Positions 8,949 to 18,187 are shown, numbered from the stretch's first letter. The stretch: DNA of 22,735 bases from Thalassiosira profunda (GCA_036939355.1 JALLAP010000214.1:1-22735), one strand, 5' to 3'. The notes: generated from the sequence alone by a model not told the origin. Made by a program: numbers and translations.

Positions 8949-10610
8949 ATGCGGCGTTGTTCCAGGCAATTGTCTGTTCGATATTCTGCAACGGTTCTGG
9001 GACCACGTTCGCTCCACTGCGCCGACGCAACTTGCATGCAAGGACAAGGACAAGGGCGTTATCTTTCACCATCGCAATGGGGTGCCCGCAACCAAAGCTT
9101 TCCTGCAGCATCGCTTGTTCGGTGCAATTCTGCTGTGTCAAAGAAAGCAGATGGTGATGGGGGCGCCTCCACCGACGAGGGCAAGTTATGTCGCCTGTTT
9201 CGCGAGATAGGGAACCGCGTGGGATCCGGGGCCAGAGGCGGGTTATCAACTGCCGACACTCACGATTCTGCAACAGCCCGACAATCGTCAGCGAGCCTTG
9301 CATCAGACTTTTGCAAAGAGTACCTCGCCCTTCCCGACTGCCAACCAGCTTTGCGGGAGGCTGATCCAAAACAACAGTTTGTTGAGTTCCTGACCAACGA
9401 CCAATATGGCGTGGATGAAGGGTCGCTGATGGCTGCAATGCGCGAAGTCTCTTCTCATCCCTTGAGAAGCGCAGATGTGCTTCGAATGCGTGAGCTCTGC
9501 ACTCCGCGCTACGAGTCTGCATTTCTTCACATCCTCGGGTCCGCTGAGCAGGATTTGGGAGTTGCTTTCCTTGTGAAATTGCGGAGGGACATCCGTGCAA
9601 TTGCACACTATCTGAAATTTACTCAGGCGAGAGAATTACATGAGCTGGCAAAACTGCAAGCAATGGAACGGAACATACAAACAATCCTCGCGTCTCTCTT
9701 CCGGCCGGGAGCACTCAGTCTGCAACGCATCACGTACCAAGATACGCCGGCATCCATCATTGAGCAAATTGCATTCAAGGAAGCAGTACACCCACTGCAA
9801 AGCTTGGAGGACTTGAGGACGAGGCTGGGTCCTGGCCGTCGTTGCTTTGCGTTCTTCCACCCGGCCCTGCCTCACAAACCTTTGGTTTTCGTCCATGTTG
9901 CTCTCCTGCAAGGTATACCGTCGAGTATGGACGATTTGCAAGATACGTCAGAGTCAATCGCAACTTGCGCAACGTTCTATTCTATAACAAACACGGAGCC
10001 GGGCCTGGCCGGCGTCGACTTGGGCAATCACTTGATCAAATCCGTTGTTCAGGTGTTGCGGGAGGAGTTTCCGGCGCTGGATACGTTTTGCACGCTGTCT
10101 CCTATTCCCAAATTCATGAAGTGGCTGGAGGGAAAAATTGCTCATTATCGTGAAAGCAAGTTCGCAGATGACGATCTCTTCAGTCTGGCAGAGTTGGAGC
10201 AGCTGCAGAGCGTTTTCCCAGCAGAGACATGTCTCGATGAACTCTTGGAGACATTGAAAACGCCTAATTGGCACAAAAACTCCCACGGCAGTGCATCTGT
10301 CTTGTTCGACCAGCTCCAACCACTGCTGATGAAACTGGCAGCGTATCACCTCACTGTCGTAAGGCACCACGGGCGGCCGATATGCCCGGTAGCAAAGTTC
10401 CATATCCGAAATGGCTCTGAGATGTACAGGCTCAATTACGCGGCAGATGCTTCTCCAAAGGGTATGCGACAAAGCTGCGGAATGATGGTAAACTATCGGT
10501 ACCAATTGGAGGAAATCGAAGAAAATCGTGTCGAGTACGAAGTTAGTGGAGAGGTGAAAGTGAGGGACCAGGTGAAGAATTGTCTGGATGCAACGAGAAC
10601 TGGCGAGTGA
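8949..10610 (+). CDS. MLYCD: malonyl-CoA decarboxylase, mitochondrial form
   Basis: The enzyme converts malonyl-CoA to acetyl-CoA and CO2, removing malonyl-CoA that would inhibit fatty-acid import or clog mitochondrial thioesters. The 553-residue product starts with an Arg/Ser-rich, acid-poor leader (MRRCSRQLSVRYSATV), a good mitochondrial presequence. A helical N-terminal domain spans about 120-260. The catalytic domain follows, with HPLQSLEDLRTRLGPGRRCF (about 278-297), a GLAGVDLGNHLIKSV block, LSPIPKFMKWL (Ser384), FHIRNG (His485) and a closing SCGMMVNYRYQLEE block. Ser384 and His485 align by my reading with the Ser/His pair described for the human enzyme. There is no C-terminal SKL, so peroxisomal targeting by PTS1 is not supported. 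One uninterrupted exon. Codon use is mixed, less GC-ending than in the TMEM43 and MYB genes. Confidence 0.93.
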   Translation: MRRCSRQLSVRYSATVLGPRSLHCADATCMQGQGQGRYLSPSQWGARNQSFPAASLVRCNSAVSKKADGDGGASTDEGKLCRLFREIGNRVGSGARGGLSTADTHDSATARQSSASLASDFCKEYLALPDCQPALREADPKQQFVEFLTNDQYGVDEGSLMAAMREVSSHPLRSADVLRMRELCTPRYESAFLHILGSAEQDLGVAFLVKLRRDIRAIAHYLKFTQARELHELAKLQAMERNIQTILASLFRPGALSLQRITYQDTPASIIEQIAFKEAVHPLQSLEDLRTRLGPGRRCFAFFHPALPHKPLVFVHVALLQGIPSSMDDLQDTSESIATCATFYSITNTEPGLAGVDLGNHLIKSVVQVLREEFPALDTFCTLSPIPKFMKWLEGKIAHYRESKFADDDLFSLAELEQLQSVFPAETCLDELLETLKTPNWHKNSHGSASVLFDQLQPLLMKLAAYHLTVVRHHGRPICPVAKFHIRNGSEMYRLNYAADASPKGMRQSCGMMVNYRYQLEEIEENRVEYEVSGEVKVRDQVKNCLDATRTGE

Positions 10611-10717
10611 AGTTGAATGAGAGCATTTGAGCATTATTTGGTGTTACCATCAGTGGGCATCATCAACTGGAAGGAAGGCTCTGAACTCTGGTATCGTTCG
10701 CCAATCCGACTCCGCAC

Positions 10718-11648
10718 CTACAATCCACCCCAGATGGCAACAGCCGCAGCACCCAGAATCATTGTTCCAATCTTGCTACTGATCGAGGCTCTATTAGGCG
10801 GAGGGGTAGGGGCAGGAGGTGCAGGAGGCTCAGCACGGGTACCGTCCGAAGTGGGCGCAACTGTCTTAATAGGCGGAGGAATGCTCTCTGAATCACCAGA
10901 CCCCGCGGGCGTGGGGGCTGCCACAGATCATTCACGAAGCGTCGTTAGAGGCGAATGCAAACAGCAAATGCACTCTCCTGAGATGGTTCACTGATCAATA
11001 AACTCACCTGGCGACGCGCCTTCGCCCATACCCTTAAAATCGAGAGAGAAGGGGTTCCTAACCGCATGATACCCAGGCTCATTATTCTTTCCAACGGCGT
11101 ACAAAAACGTATTCTTCCCGTTAGCCAGAATCTCCGGCTCGCCTTCCTCGCTCATGAACTTTGCCCATTTCACCGTCGTCGTCCCGTCCTCTTCTTGCGT
11201 CACGTCGGTGGACATGAGCGTCTGGCTTTCGGCGGGCATCGCTGTAATGCGAGGATTGCCCGATTTCAGCGCGTACTTTTGGACGGTCCCCGCATCGGGC
11301 AGTCCGATCATTGCAACACTGTCCTCCATCCTTCCGGTGGCTGGTGCGCATTGCAAATGAGAGTGAGTTGGAGTTATTTGCAACAAAGGACCCCGAACGC
11401 GTGCCCCATTCGCTTTGTACTAAAGAACGCATGGCGCCCGGGCAACACAACTCACGCGATACGGCAAAGCCGACCCAGCCGGGGTTGCCGCTCGTCATCT
11501 CCACGCAGAGCACGTCGCCGACAACGGCATACTTTAAAGAGATAGATCCGTCCTCGAGAGACATGCTCTCGGTGAACGTCGTCGGACAGTCCTGGGAGGC
11601 GGCCCCTCCGACGAGGAGGAGCGCCGCGGCAGCGGAGAGGACCCTCAT
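10718..11648 (-). CDS. secreted DOMON-domain protein with GPI-like tail, three exons
   Basis: Exons are 11648-11456, 11340-11008 and 10917-10718; both introns are phase 1 with GTGAGT donors (115 and 90 bp) and CAG acceptors. The product is 241 aa. The ATG at 11648 begins a clean signal peptide of about 20 residues ending near GGAASQ. Residues 25-170 read as a DOMON beta-sandwich, a fold that binds haem or sugars in extracellular redox proteins; the typical WVGFAVS...GRMEDSVAMIGL stretch spans the first splice junction. A Pro/Ala/Thr-rich linker (about 175-220) leads to a short polar segment and a hydrophobic tail that ends at the last residue (TMILGAAAVAIW). This suits a GPI-anchor signal better than a helix with a cytosolic tail. 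No cytochrome b561 or other catalytic domain is attached. The ligand is unknown. Confidence 0.75.
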
Positions 11649-11942
11649 GGCGGCGTGGCGTGGTGCACGGTGCACGCACCAACTTGCTCGAGCTCGAGCT
11701 TTTCTTTTGCGCGGAGTGCCGAGGAATCGCTGAATTTGGCGAAGTCGCTATTAATCGCGAAACGATAGGCTGAGCGAGGCAGGGGCAAATCTCGTTTGAG
11801 ATTTGCCCCTGGAGCGAGGGGAGGGAGAGCCCAGCTGGGATGTTGCCGTTCTATCGTCAACATAATATGCATAAGCGAAGGCCGGTGAGAGGTGCTATTT
11901 CGATACAAGTTTGTGGTGTGCTTTGATCCTCCAGCAACATCA
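11649..11942. other. tandem intergenic region with strong inverted repeat
   Basis: This 294-bp gap lies between two minus-strand genes, so it holds the 3' end of the coiled-coil gene and the promoter of the DOMON gene. Near 11660-11680 GTGCAC occurs twice in close succession. Its main feature is the hairpin at 11780-11811, listed separately. Confidence 0.4.
11780..11811. repeat. perfect 14-bp inverted repeat, 4-nt loop
   Basis: CAGGGGCAAATCTC (11780-11793) and its exact reverse complement (11798-11811) flank a GTTT loop. It lies 132 bp upstream of the DOMON start codon and 132 bp past the stop of the next minus-strand gene. It could be a transcription-termination or 3'-processing structure, a factor-binding palindrome (it contains GCAAAT/ATTTGC) or a remnant of a mobile element. 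Confidence 0.85.
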
Positions 11943-12653
11943 TCATCTTCGGGAAGGCTTCAAACACCGCCCGTTCTTTGAGGGGGCCTCTTTCACGAGA
12001 TTCGCAATGCACCCGATGGTGGTGGCGCTGTCGCTGTACTGCTCCAGCAAATGATCCACACGCTGTTGGCAACTCATCTTCATCGCCCAGTGACAGTCCG
12101 GACAGAATTGTGAGAGACCTGACTCCTTCATGAGTTTGTCGTATTCTTCCCTCAGAGGACCCAGTTCCGTTTGCATCGTAGCCACTTTAGCTGTGCGTGC
12201 ATTGTACAGATTCTCTTCCTTTTCCATCACGGCCTGAGAATCCAGCAGCTCCTTCTTCATTGCAGTGTAAGCCTCCGAGGAAAGGATCTTCATTTCGAGT
12301 TCCTCTTCCATCCCTTCCATCATATCTAAGTCGTTGAATACCTCCGAGGCTGTTTTGCGCAATACGCGGGCCGTCTCCAAGTTGATTATGCCCGCATAAT
12401 CCAACGAGAGCAACACGCTCATGCCCAATGTCCCGAGAACGATGCCAATCACAATGTCTTGCAATAGCCCGACGATGCCTTCCTGATCTGCTGACATGAG
12501 ACATATCTTGTGCACCAATATTTTGGCCCGGTTAGCCGACGTACGCTTGCTCGATTGTGCAGCAGAACTCCGGCGAAGGAGCGATTCCGCATCTCTGTCG
12601 TCGTTGACATCGGACAACGGGGAGGCGTGCGTTGTTCGTTTGCGGCTGCTCAT
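11943..12653 (-). CDS. hypothetical single-pass membrane coiled-coil protein, 236 aa
   Basis: Single exon with an ATG at 12653. Residues 1-50 are hydrophilic and Ser/Arg-rich, without a signal peptide. One strong membrane helix lies at about 62-84 (within GLLQDIVIGIVLGTLGMSVL). Residues 95-190 are charged and heptad-like (Glu/Leu/Met-rich), suggesting a coiled coil. A Cys-containing C-terminal module follows: CPDCHWAMKMSC, then QQRVDHLLEQY, then a further GC and a final Cys, a possible disulphide or metal-binding knot. I do not recognise the family. The plan suggests an organelle or endomembrane anchor with an oligomerising stalk. It is divergent from the MYND gene across a 691-bp gap. Confidence 0.65.
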   Translation of the reverse strand: MSSRKRTTHASPLSDVNDDRDAESLLRRSSAAQSSKRTSANRAKILVHKICLMSADQEGIVGLLQDIVIGIVLGTLGMSVLLSLDYAGIINLETARVLRKTASEVFNDLDMMEGMEEELEMKILSSEAYTAMKKELLDSQAVMEKEENLYNARTAKVATMQTELGPLREEYDKLMKESGLSQFCPDCHWAMKMSCQQRVDHLLEQYSDSATTIGCIANLVKEAPSKNGRCLKPSRR

Positions 12654-13344
12654 GATGGCGATATGATATTAGAGTGCCGGCGCAGTTGTATCGACAGTGA
12701 TAAGAAAGATCACGCCCGCCCACGCTCAGTGTTCAGACAACGACATATCGAGAGTGCCGAGGGCGCCGACAGCGGCCGGCGGTGCAGTGATTTTGTTTTG
12801 ATGTGAGCAGCCCAAAGATGGTTCAGGTGCACCTTGCAACACGCCTCTGCCGCCTATGGTGCTGCTATCCCGAAACGCCCACTTGGCAGATAGAGCGACG
12901 AGGACGTGCACCACCCGTGGAGCAGTGGCGGGCAGTTTTGAGCGGAGTGTGGAGCTTGGGCTGCGTGGGGGCTTTGTTGCTCTTTGCTGCTTTGCTGCTT
13001 TGCTCTCGTGTCAGACCTCACTTCCTCACTTCCTCACAACTGCGCGCGAGCCTCACACATCACCACACACCATCACACATCACCTCTCGGCCGCGCCCTG
13101 ACATCCTGCCGCGCATCAAGGACCCCATCCTTCCATTGCGAGCCGCTTCGCGCCGGCGGAATGAGTGGGGAGAACGACCCCGCTCAACTCTGTCGCTGAC
13201 AGAGGCAGATGCTCAACTAAACTTCTCAATCATACACGCCTTTGCAATCACCCATCACATCACCTCACAGCGTTTCAGTTGCCATCAGCAACGAACGCTC
13301 GCCACAAAGTGCTGCGGGCGGCACCGTCCCATTAATTGGGCAGC
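12654..13344. promoter_or_regulatory. long divergent promoter region
   Basis: 691 bp lie between outward-facing start codons. Contents include a perfect palindrome AGGTGCACCT at 12825-12834, a run of TTTGCTGC-like repeats near 12980-13010, repeated CACTTCCT just after, and CAC/CATCAC-rich tracts at about 13055-13085 and 13245-13270. Frames open across this stretch have low-complexity, His/Thr-rich translations without family features, so I do not call a gene. A 5' untranslated intron is possible but not provable. Confidence 0.45.
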
Positions 13345-15324
13345 ATGGCAACTGCCAGAGAGTCGTCTGAGGACGCCGCGGGGTCCAAAAGGCCCCCGAT
13401 CGCTGGCGCGCTCCGCATCGCAAAGATACCCTTCGATGAATCGGTGCCTCTGAGTGAGGAGAAAGTGCTGCTGCCATCACGCGACAATGGCAATGCTGAC
13501 GGCGCATTAGGCCAACGAGGAGATATAATCCCATCCTATTTGCAAACATGCGCTACGGCGGCAGGGATAGAAGGGTCTGTCATCGATACAATACCCCTCA
13601 TACGAATGACGCATCCTACTTCCGGCTCCTCCGACTCGCCAGAATCGCTCGCAGGCCTATTTGCCTACACCATCAGCAGCACATTGCAATCGGCGCCTAG
13701 CCTCCCGAACATACGAGCGACGCGATTGGCAATGGCGTGCGGCCTTCATTCGCAGAGATTTGTGGGCGACGTGTTTGTTGGGAGGTTGGGGTATCTCCCT
13801 CAACCAAACGGCGGGTATGCACTGTCAAACTTGGACCTATCGCTGGCAGACATTGAATCGGCTGCTCGGTATTCTCCTGATTTGAGAAGCGTTATTGTGA
13901 ATGTACTGCAAGAAGAGGAAGAGGCTAGCCTATGCATTCCAGAGTGGCTGGGCAACGCGTCGCAGAAGAACTATCACGATGGAGCCTCGCTCGCGGCTCT
14001 CGCGGATGCAATGACAAATGCAAATGTAGAGGACAGTGACGAAGAAGGCTCGTCTGCTTCAGATAATTCGTCAGAGCCTTCGTCCCTGGCCAAGAAAGAC
14101 AAAGAAACGGAAAAACCCCTCACAGAGACAACGCTCTGTCTCCATTGTCGAGGGCCAGCGAGCACATTGTGCGAGGGCTGCGGTGGCGCTTACTTCTGCG
14201 AAGAACCGCGAAAATGCAAACTGAGTGGGTGGTCCCATCAGTGTTATTGCTCGACGTGGAGCATTTACGTCCAACGGAGGAAAGAGCTGTCATCGTTTCC
14301 GTACTTCTCGGGCTGGCAGCTGCCTCTCCTTGGAAAGGATTGCTACAGCTCGGAAACTGTCTACCAACGCTTCCTGTCCGATAATCTTGGAGTGATTGGA
14401 CCCACTCAACAAAATTGGTGGGCTACGGAGCTGCACGGTTGGTCTGGTGGCGCCAGCCTGAGTTCAAAGGATGTGAACGTCCTCCGCCGAGTATCTTATC
14501 AGGATGGATTTGCACTGAAACGCAAAGAATGGATTCCTGAGGAGCGACCTGTGACTCGCGAGGACATCGAACGAGCCAATGCATCTTATGCAAAGGAGGT
14601 CGACGCTGACACTGCCCAACTCATTCAAACAGACGAGCATGAGCTACCAATACTTGCATCCTGGGAACACTACTACCGCCTTCGAACAATTCCTCCGTCC
14701 AGTCCAGTTGGTCTCCTTCTCACCTTTCCATTGACCATGTATTATGCAATCCAACGGTTTGGTAGTGTACCCCTCGAGGTTGCACAAATGCTGGAGCGGC
14801 CCTTGAGGATCCATTTGGTAGGGGTTGAGAAGGAGCTGAACTTTGTGGATTTGTTCAAGGAGTTGGCGTTTTTGCTTCCAGAGAAGGTTTGTGTTGACAT
14901 GACGTGGGTGGTGAGGGAGGACATGTTCCCAGAGAGTAGCGACAAGAGATCGTTGTCACTGCACCTTGCAGCAAACTTGAAGCTATCGATTGTTGGTGGG
15001 ACTTATGGGCAGAGCTTGAACCCTGATTTCGACATGGGTGGGCCGCCCGACATGATCGTTGGAATGAATGCCGGTCTCTTTGCATACGAGTCCTGGCGTC
15101 ACGTTGTCTCGTACCTCCACCACCACAAAAATACGATCGGTGTTTTTACCGATTACAATGAGCACAGCGGGATGAACTGCGCCAGCTTAGGAGGAAGGGA
15201 ATCTACTTGCAGTTTGACCACCAATCCGTTCCGGCAGATGAGAGCCATGCCGGTGTACTGCATGAATCTGCCGCAATTCTGCAATGGCTTCATCTACACT
15301 TTCAACAAACAGGAATTGGACTAG
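13345..15324 (+). CDS. MYND zinc-finger protein with MSS51-like C-terminal domain
   Basis: The product is 659 aa in one exon, starting at the ATG at 13345. Residues 265-302 are a MYND zinc finger: CLHC, then CEGC, FC, KC, His298 and Cys300/302, the usual C/H ligand series for protein-protein contacts. The region before it (about 230-262) is acidic and Ser-rich. Residues about 430-659 match the C-terminal domain of MSS51/ZMYND17-type proteins: LRIHLVGVEKELNFVDLF, then a DMIVGMNAGL...SW segment, a GVFTDYNE block and a closing NPF...MNLPQFCNGFIY. Yeast Mss51 is a mitochondrial translational activator for Cox1, and animal relatives have other roles. No mitochondrial presequence is evident here, so the role may be cytosolic. 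The N-terminal 230 residues are not recognised. Confidence 0.78.
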   Translation: MATARESSEDAAGSKRPPIAGALRIAKIPFDESVPLSEEKVLLPSRDNGNADGALGQRGDIIPSYLQTCATAAGIEGSVIDTIPLIRMTHPTSGSSDSPESLAGLFAYTISSTLQSAPSLPNIRATRLAMACGLHSQRFVGDVFVGRLGYLPQPNGGYALSNLDLSLADIESAARYSPDLRSVIVNVLQEEEEASLCIPEWLGNASQKNYHDGASLAALADAMTNANVEDSDEEGSSASDNSSEPSSLAKKDKETEKPLTETTLCLHCRGPASTLCEGCGGAYFCEEPRKCKLSGWSHQCYCSTWSIYVQRRKELSSFPYFSGWQLPLLGKDCYSSETVYQRFLSDNLGVIGPTQQNWWATELHGWSGGASLSSKDVNVLRRVSYQDGFALKRKEWIPEERPVTREDIERANASYAKEVDADTAQLIQTDEHELPILASWEHYYRLRTIPPSSPVGLLLTFPLTMYYAIQRFGSVPLEVAQMLERPLRIHLVGVEKELNFVDLFKELAFLLPEKVCVDMTWVVREDMFPESSDKRSLSLHLAANLKLSIVGGTYGQSLNPDFDMGGPPDMIVGMNAGLFAYESWRHVVSYLHHHKNTIGVFTDYNEHSGMNCASLGGRESTCSLTTNPFRQMRAMPVYCMNLPQFCNGFIYTFNKQELD

Positions 15325-15594
15325 CAGCCTCATATGGTGTCATCAACACTGAAAGATAAACACCAACCAACCACCGGGGCTTAGAATAGTGCAATTTAAA
15401 TAGAGGTGGGGGTTTAACTGTGTTATCACAAGTTATTGAGAGTAATCCACACAAAATGTGCCGCACTCTGTTGATGCAACAGAGCCACACGACAAATAAA
15501 AGCTAGCGACGAAGACCTGCCGGTCCAAGATAGTCTGATCCTTCCTTTGTACAGGTTGGCAATCCATTCACCAACCCTTAGGCGCTCGAGCGCT
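15325..15594. other. convergent 3' intergenic region
   Basis: This 270-bp stretch lies between the MYND gene stop and the MYB gene stop, which face each other. It is AT-rich in its middle part (about 15390-15460). No gene or strong structure is seen; it probably holds two facing 3' ends. Confidence 0.4.
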
Positions 15595-17556
15595 TCAAGC
15601 CTGCAACCCGGCGTGGGTCGGAGACGGCGTGCTCTTGTTGAAATTCATCAGCAAGCTCGCCTCGCGCAACGACGCCTCGCGCCCGTCCTCGGACAAGTGC
15701 AGCTGCGGGATGAACTCCGGATCCCGCTCCCTCCCGTGCGGCGATCCCCGGTGGATCGTCGGCGAGGGGCTCACGAACTGCGTCGCCGCCTGGGGCGACG
15801 CCGATGGCGACGACGCCTCCGATCCCGGCGCGGTTGGTGCCGGCGGCAGGGAGGCCAGCGCGCTCAAGGCCGCGGCGGCGTCGTTGTCGGTGCTGTCCAC
15901 CTGCATGATGTCGCTCGCATTGCTGACATTGCTCGCGGCGCTGGCATTGCTGTTGGACCGCTTGGCGGGCGGGCGGCGCGCTCCCGCAGGCTTGCGCTTC
16001 CGCCCCTCCTTGCCCCGCTTCCGCGTCGGGGTCTCGATGCCCGCGGCCCGGTCGACCGCGCGCTTCAATGTCGAATTCCACCGGTTCTTGATGGCGTTGT
16101 CCGTCCGTCCCGGCACGGCCTTGGAAATTTCGGCCCACTTGTTCCCCAACCGGGCGTGGTGCTCGATGATCAGCTGGTCTTCCTCCGCGGTCCACCCGCC
16201 CTTCTTGATGTCCGGCGACAGGTGGTTGTACCACCGCTCGCGGCACTGTTTTCCGAGCCGTCCCTGAAGCTGCCTCGCGATGAAGCTCCACTTCTTCTGG
16301 CCGTACTTGTTGACCAGCTCGACGACCGTGGCGTCCTCCTCGGCGGTCCACGGCCCCTTCACGAGTCCGGGCTTGAGCACCTTCTGCCACCGGTGGAGGC
16401 ACTGGACGTCGCTTCGGCCGGGCAGCTCCAGCGCGATGCGCTTCCAGTTCTTGCCGCCGTTGGCATTGACGGCGCGGCGGAGCTGGGCGTCCTCCTCGGC
16501 GGTCCACTTGCCCGCGGAGGCCCGGCGCTTGTACTCGGCCGTACTCTGGAGGAACTGCGTCTCCTCGGTGGACTCGTCGTCGACCGTTGCCGTCGAATCT
16601 TTGGCATTGGCGGAAGTCTCTTCTGGCGCCGGAGCCTGCGCCTCAGCCACCTGGGTCAGCGACTCGAGCGAAGCCTTGCGATCCGGCACCTCCTCGTCTT
16701 CCGTGACATGCCTGGGACGCAGCGAGGGCTTGCTTGGGCTCGATCGCGTCTCTTCATCACCAGTTTCTTCAGTTGCAAAACCGTTCTCAGTCGCGGAAGA
16801 ATCCAACTCGGGCGCGTACGGCGAAGCAGGCGGAGGCTCGGCGTACGAGCCCACCGAGTGGGAGCGATGGTACGGGTACGGCCCCGGCGCCCCATTGACC
16901 TTCGGAGGAGGGTAGCGGGGGTGCGCGTGGGGCGGAGGTGCATGCCCCGGTGGATACGGTGAATATATCGGGGGTCCGGGGTAGCTGAGCATCCTCCGAG
17001 GCGGGCCGGGCCGCGCGTACGGAGGCGGAGGGTAGACGTAGCCCCGCGGAGGCCCTGGGCCGCGGTAGTACCCCGGCGCCCCGCCGGGCGGCGAGGGAGG
17101 CGGGCTGTGCTTCGCTTGGCCGGCGTCGCTGCCGGCGGTCGCGTCGGAAGGCGGCTGAGCCTCGCTCATCGATGCGTCGTCGCCGTTCTTGGGCGCCTCG
17201 GCGTCGTGCTGGTTCACGGGAAGTGCTCGAGGGTAGGGAAACGCGTGCGAGTGATTGTGCGGCGGAGGCGGGTAGGCGTAGGGGGCTGGCGGAGGGTAGG
17301 GCGAGTGCACGTGTCCCGGCGGGGGCAAGTGGTGATGGTGCGGCGGGGGGTAGCGGTAGTGCCCTGCGGGAGGGTGGCCATTTGCAACGGCCGCGGGAGG
17401 CTCGTCGGTGGCCGCGGTGGAGGCCGACCGCGGGCTCGTCGGGGTCGTCGCGCCGCTGTTCCCCGGCGCGGCATCACCTGACTTCTCTGCCACCTGGGTG
17501 GCCGCCGCCGCCAGGCTGGCGAGGGCGTTCGTCGGATCCGAGCCCATCGTCGACAT
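15595..17556 (-). CDS. three-repeat MYB (3R-MYB) transcription factor
   Basis: Single exon, 653 aa, start ATG at 17556 (MSTMGSDP). Three tandem MYB repeats: R1 at about 349-399 ([10 protein letters not shown]...NWKRIA...CLHRW), R2 at about 400-451 (PWTAEED...KWSFIA...CRERWYNHL) and R3 at about 452-502 (GWTAEED...KWAEIS...AIKNRW). The first two helical tryptophans and the recognition-helix residues of the c-MYB/3R-MYB class are kept. This class binds AACNG-type sites and controls cell-cycle genes in animals and plants. A basic [10 protein letters not shown] stretch (about 515-525) just after R3 is a likely nuclear localisation signal. The first 345 residues are low-complexity, rich in Pro/Tyr/His with many YPPP units, and probably act as a disordered activation or condensate region. 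Codons are strongly GC-ending. Confidence 0.93.
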   Translation of the reverse strand: MSTMGSDPTNALASLAAAATQVAEKSGDAAPGNSGATTPTSPRSASTAATDEPPAAVANGHPPAGHYRYPPPHHHHLPPPGHVHSPYPPPAPYAYPPPPHNHSHAFPYPRALPVNQHDAEAPKNGDDASMSEAQPPSDATAGSDAGQAKHSPPPSPPGGAPGYYRGPGPPRGYVYPPPPYARPGPPRRMLSYPGPPIYSPYPPGHAPPPHAHPRYPPPKVNGAPGPYPYHRSHSVGSYAEPPPASPYAPELDSSATENGFATEETGDEETRSSPSKPSLRPRHVTEDEEVPDRKASLESLTQVAEAQAPAPEETSANAKDSTATVDDESTEETQFLQSTAEYKRRASAGKWTAEEDAQLRRAVNANGGKNWKRIALELPGRSDVQCLHRWQKVLKPGLVKGPWTAEEDATVVELVNKYGQKKWSFIARQLQGRLGKQCRERWYNHLSPDIKKGGWTAEEDQLIIEHHARLGNKWAEISKAVPGRTDNAIKNRWNSTLKRAVDRAAGIETPTRKRGKEGRKRKPAGARRPPAKRSNSNASAASNVSNASDIMQVDSTDNDAAAALSALASLPPAPTAPGSEASSPSASPQAATQFVSPSPTIHRGSPHGRERDPEFIPQLHLSEDGREASLREASLLMNFNKSTPSPTHAGLQA

Positions 17557-17749
17557 TCCAACTGCTCTTGAATGAGCCAAACGGTTGCAATTGTGATGCG
17601 CTCCAACCAAACGTTGCGCTCCGCCTTCACTGCCGACACTGAGCCCTCCCAGCCCTAACGGATATCATCGCCGGGTTGTTCACGGGCGTTGATGTTGCTC
17701 GGTGCACTTCGTCAAACTTTTTTGGCTGCGCTCATTATTATTTTGGCGC

Positions 17750-17756
17750 CCACAAC
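17750..17756. repeat. left target-site duplication CCACAAC
   Basis: Seven bases identical to 17994-18000, directly abutting the left terminal inverted repeat of the MITE-like element. Confidence 0.8.
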
Positions 17757-17993
17757 CACGGGAAAACATGGGGGTGCAACGCTAGCTTTCTGAGGGCGGG
17801 CAGGCTGATCGAGTTTGGGGTCAGCAGTTTCCAAGTTTCGGGGAGGTTTTCACTCGGATTTCGCATCTCTCTCCTAGCTTCGTCGCGGTGGGTCGTGCTT
17901 AAAACCCCCAGGTACACCCAGAAAACTTGAAAACTGCTGACCCCAAACTCGATCAACGACTCACCCCCTGTTGCACCCCCATGTTTTCCCGTG
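17757..17993. mobile_element. 237-bp MITE-like foldback element
   Basis: Perfect 24-bp terminal inverted repeats occupy 17757-17780 (beginning CACGGGAAAACATGGGGG) and 17970-17993. They are flanked by a perfect 7-bp direct repeat CCACAAC (17750-17756 and 17994-18000), the mark of a target-site duplication. A second inverted pair, 17806-17838 with 17923-17955, matches at all but one position, so the whole element folds into a long hairpin around an 84-nt centre. No coding frame of transposase size is present, so it is non-autonomous. The duplication length and CACGGG ends do not let me assign a superfamily with confidence. Confidence 0.85.
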
Positions 17994-18000
17994 CCACAAC
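17994..18000. repeat. right target-site duplication CCACAAC
   Basis: Seven bases identical to 17750-17756, directly abutting the right terminal inverted repeat. Confidence 0.8.
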
Positions 18001-18034
18001 GGCTCTCTGAATACTGCTTCCGAAGTATGTACAA

Positions 18035-18075
18035 CTAGCTTCGGCCTCCGGCCTCAGCTAGCGGCGCTCCGCGCC
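18035..18075. repeat. two adjacent GC-rich hairpins with TCC loops
   Basis: CTAGCT (18035-18040) pairs with AGCTAG (18056-18061), enclosing GGCC-TCC-GGCC. It is followed at once by GGCGC-TCC-GCGCC (18063-18075). Both inner stems have the same TCC loop. The design resembles structured repeat families, but I cannot name one. Confidence 0.6.
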
Positions 18076-18187
18076 GTCAGACTTATTCGCTTGCCCTTTT
18101 TGCGCCAATATTTGTCTCTCCACGAAGCTTGTATTGGACTTCGCATTGACGTCATTAACCTGCTAACTTTCTCTGTTTAGTACCGGT

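Noticed and set aside
12803..13453. 216-codon frame upstream of the MYND gene
   Set aside because: Low-complexity His/Thr/Ser translation, runs into the MYND gene in another frame, and shows no domain.
15547..16962. 471-codon plus-strand open frame opposite the MYB gene
   Set aside because: Translation is Arg/Leu-rich low complexity, the mirror of GC-rich MYB codons, and has no family features; the MYB frame is unmistakable.
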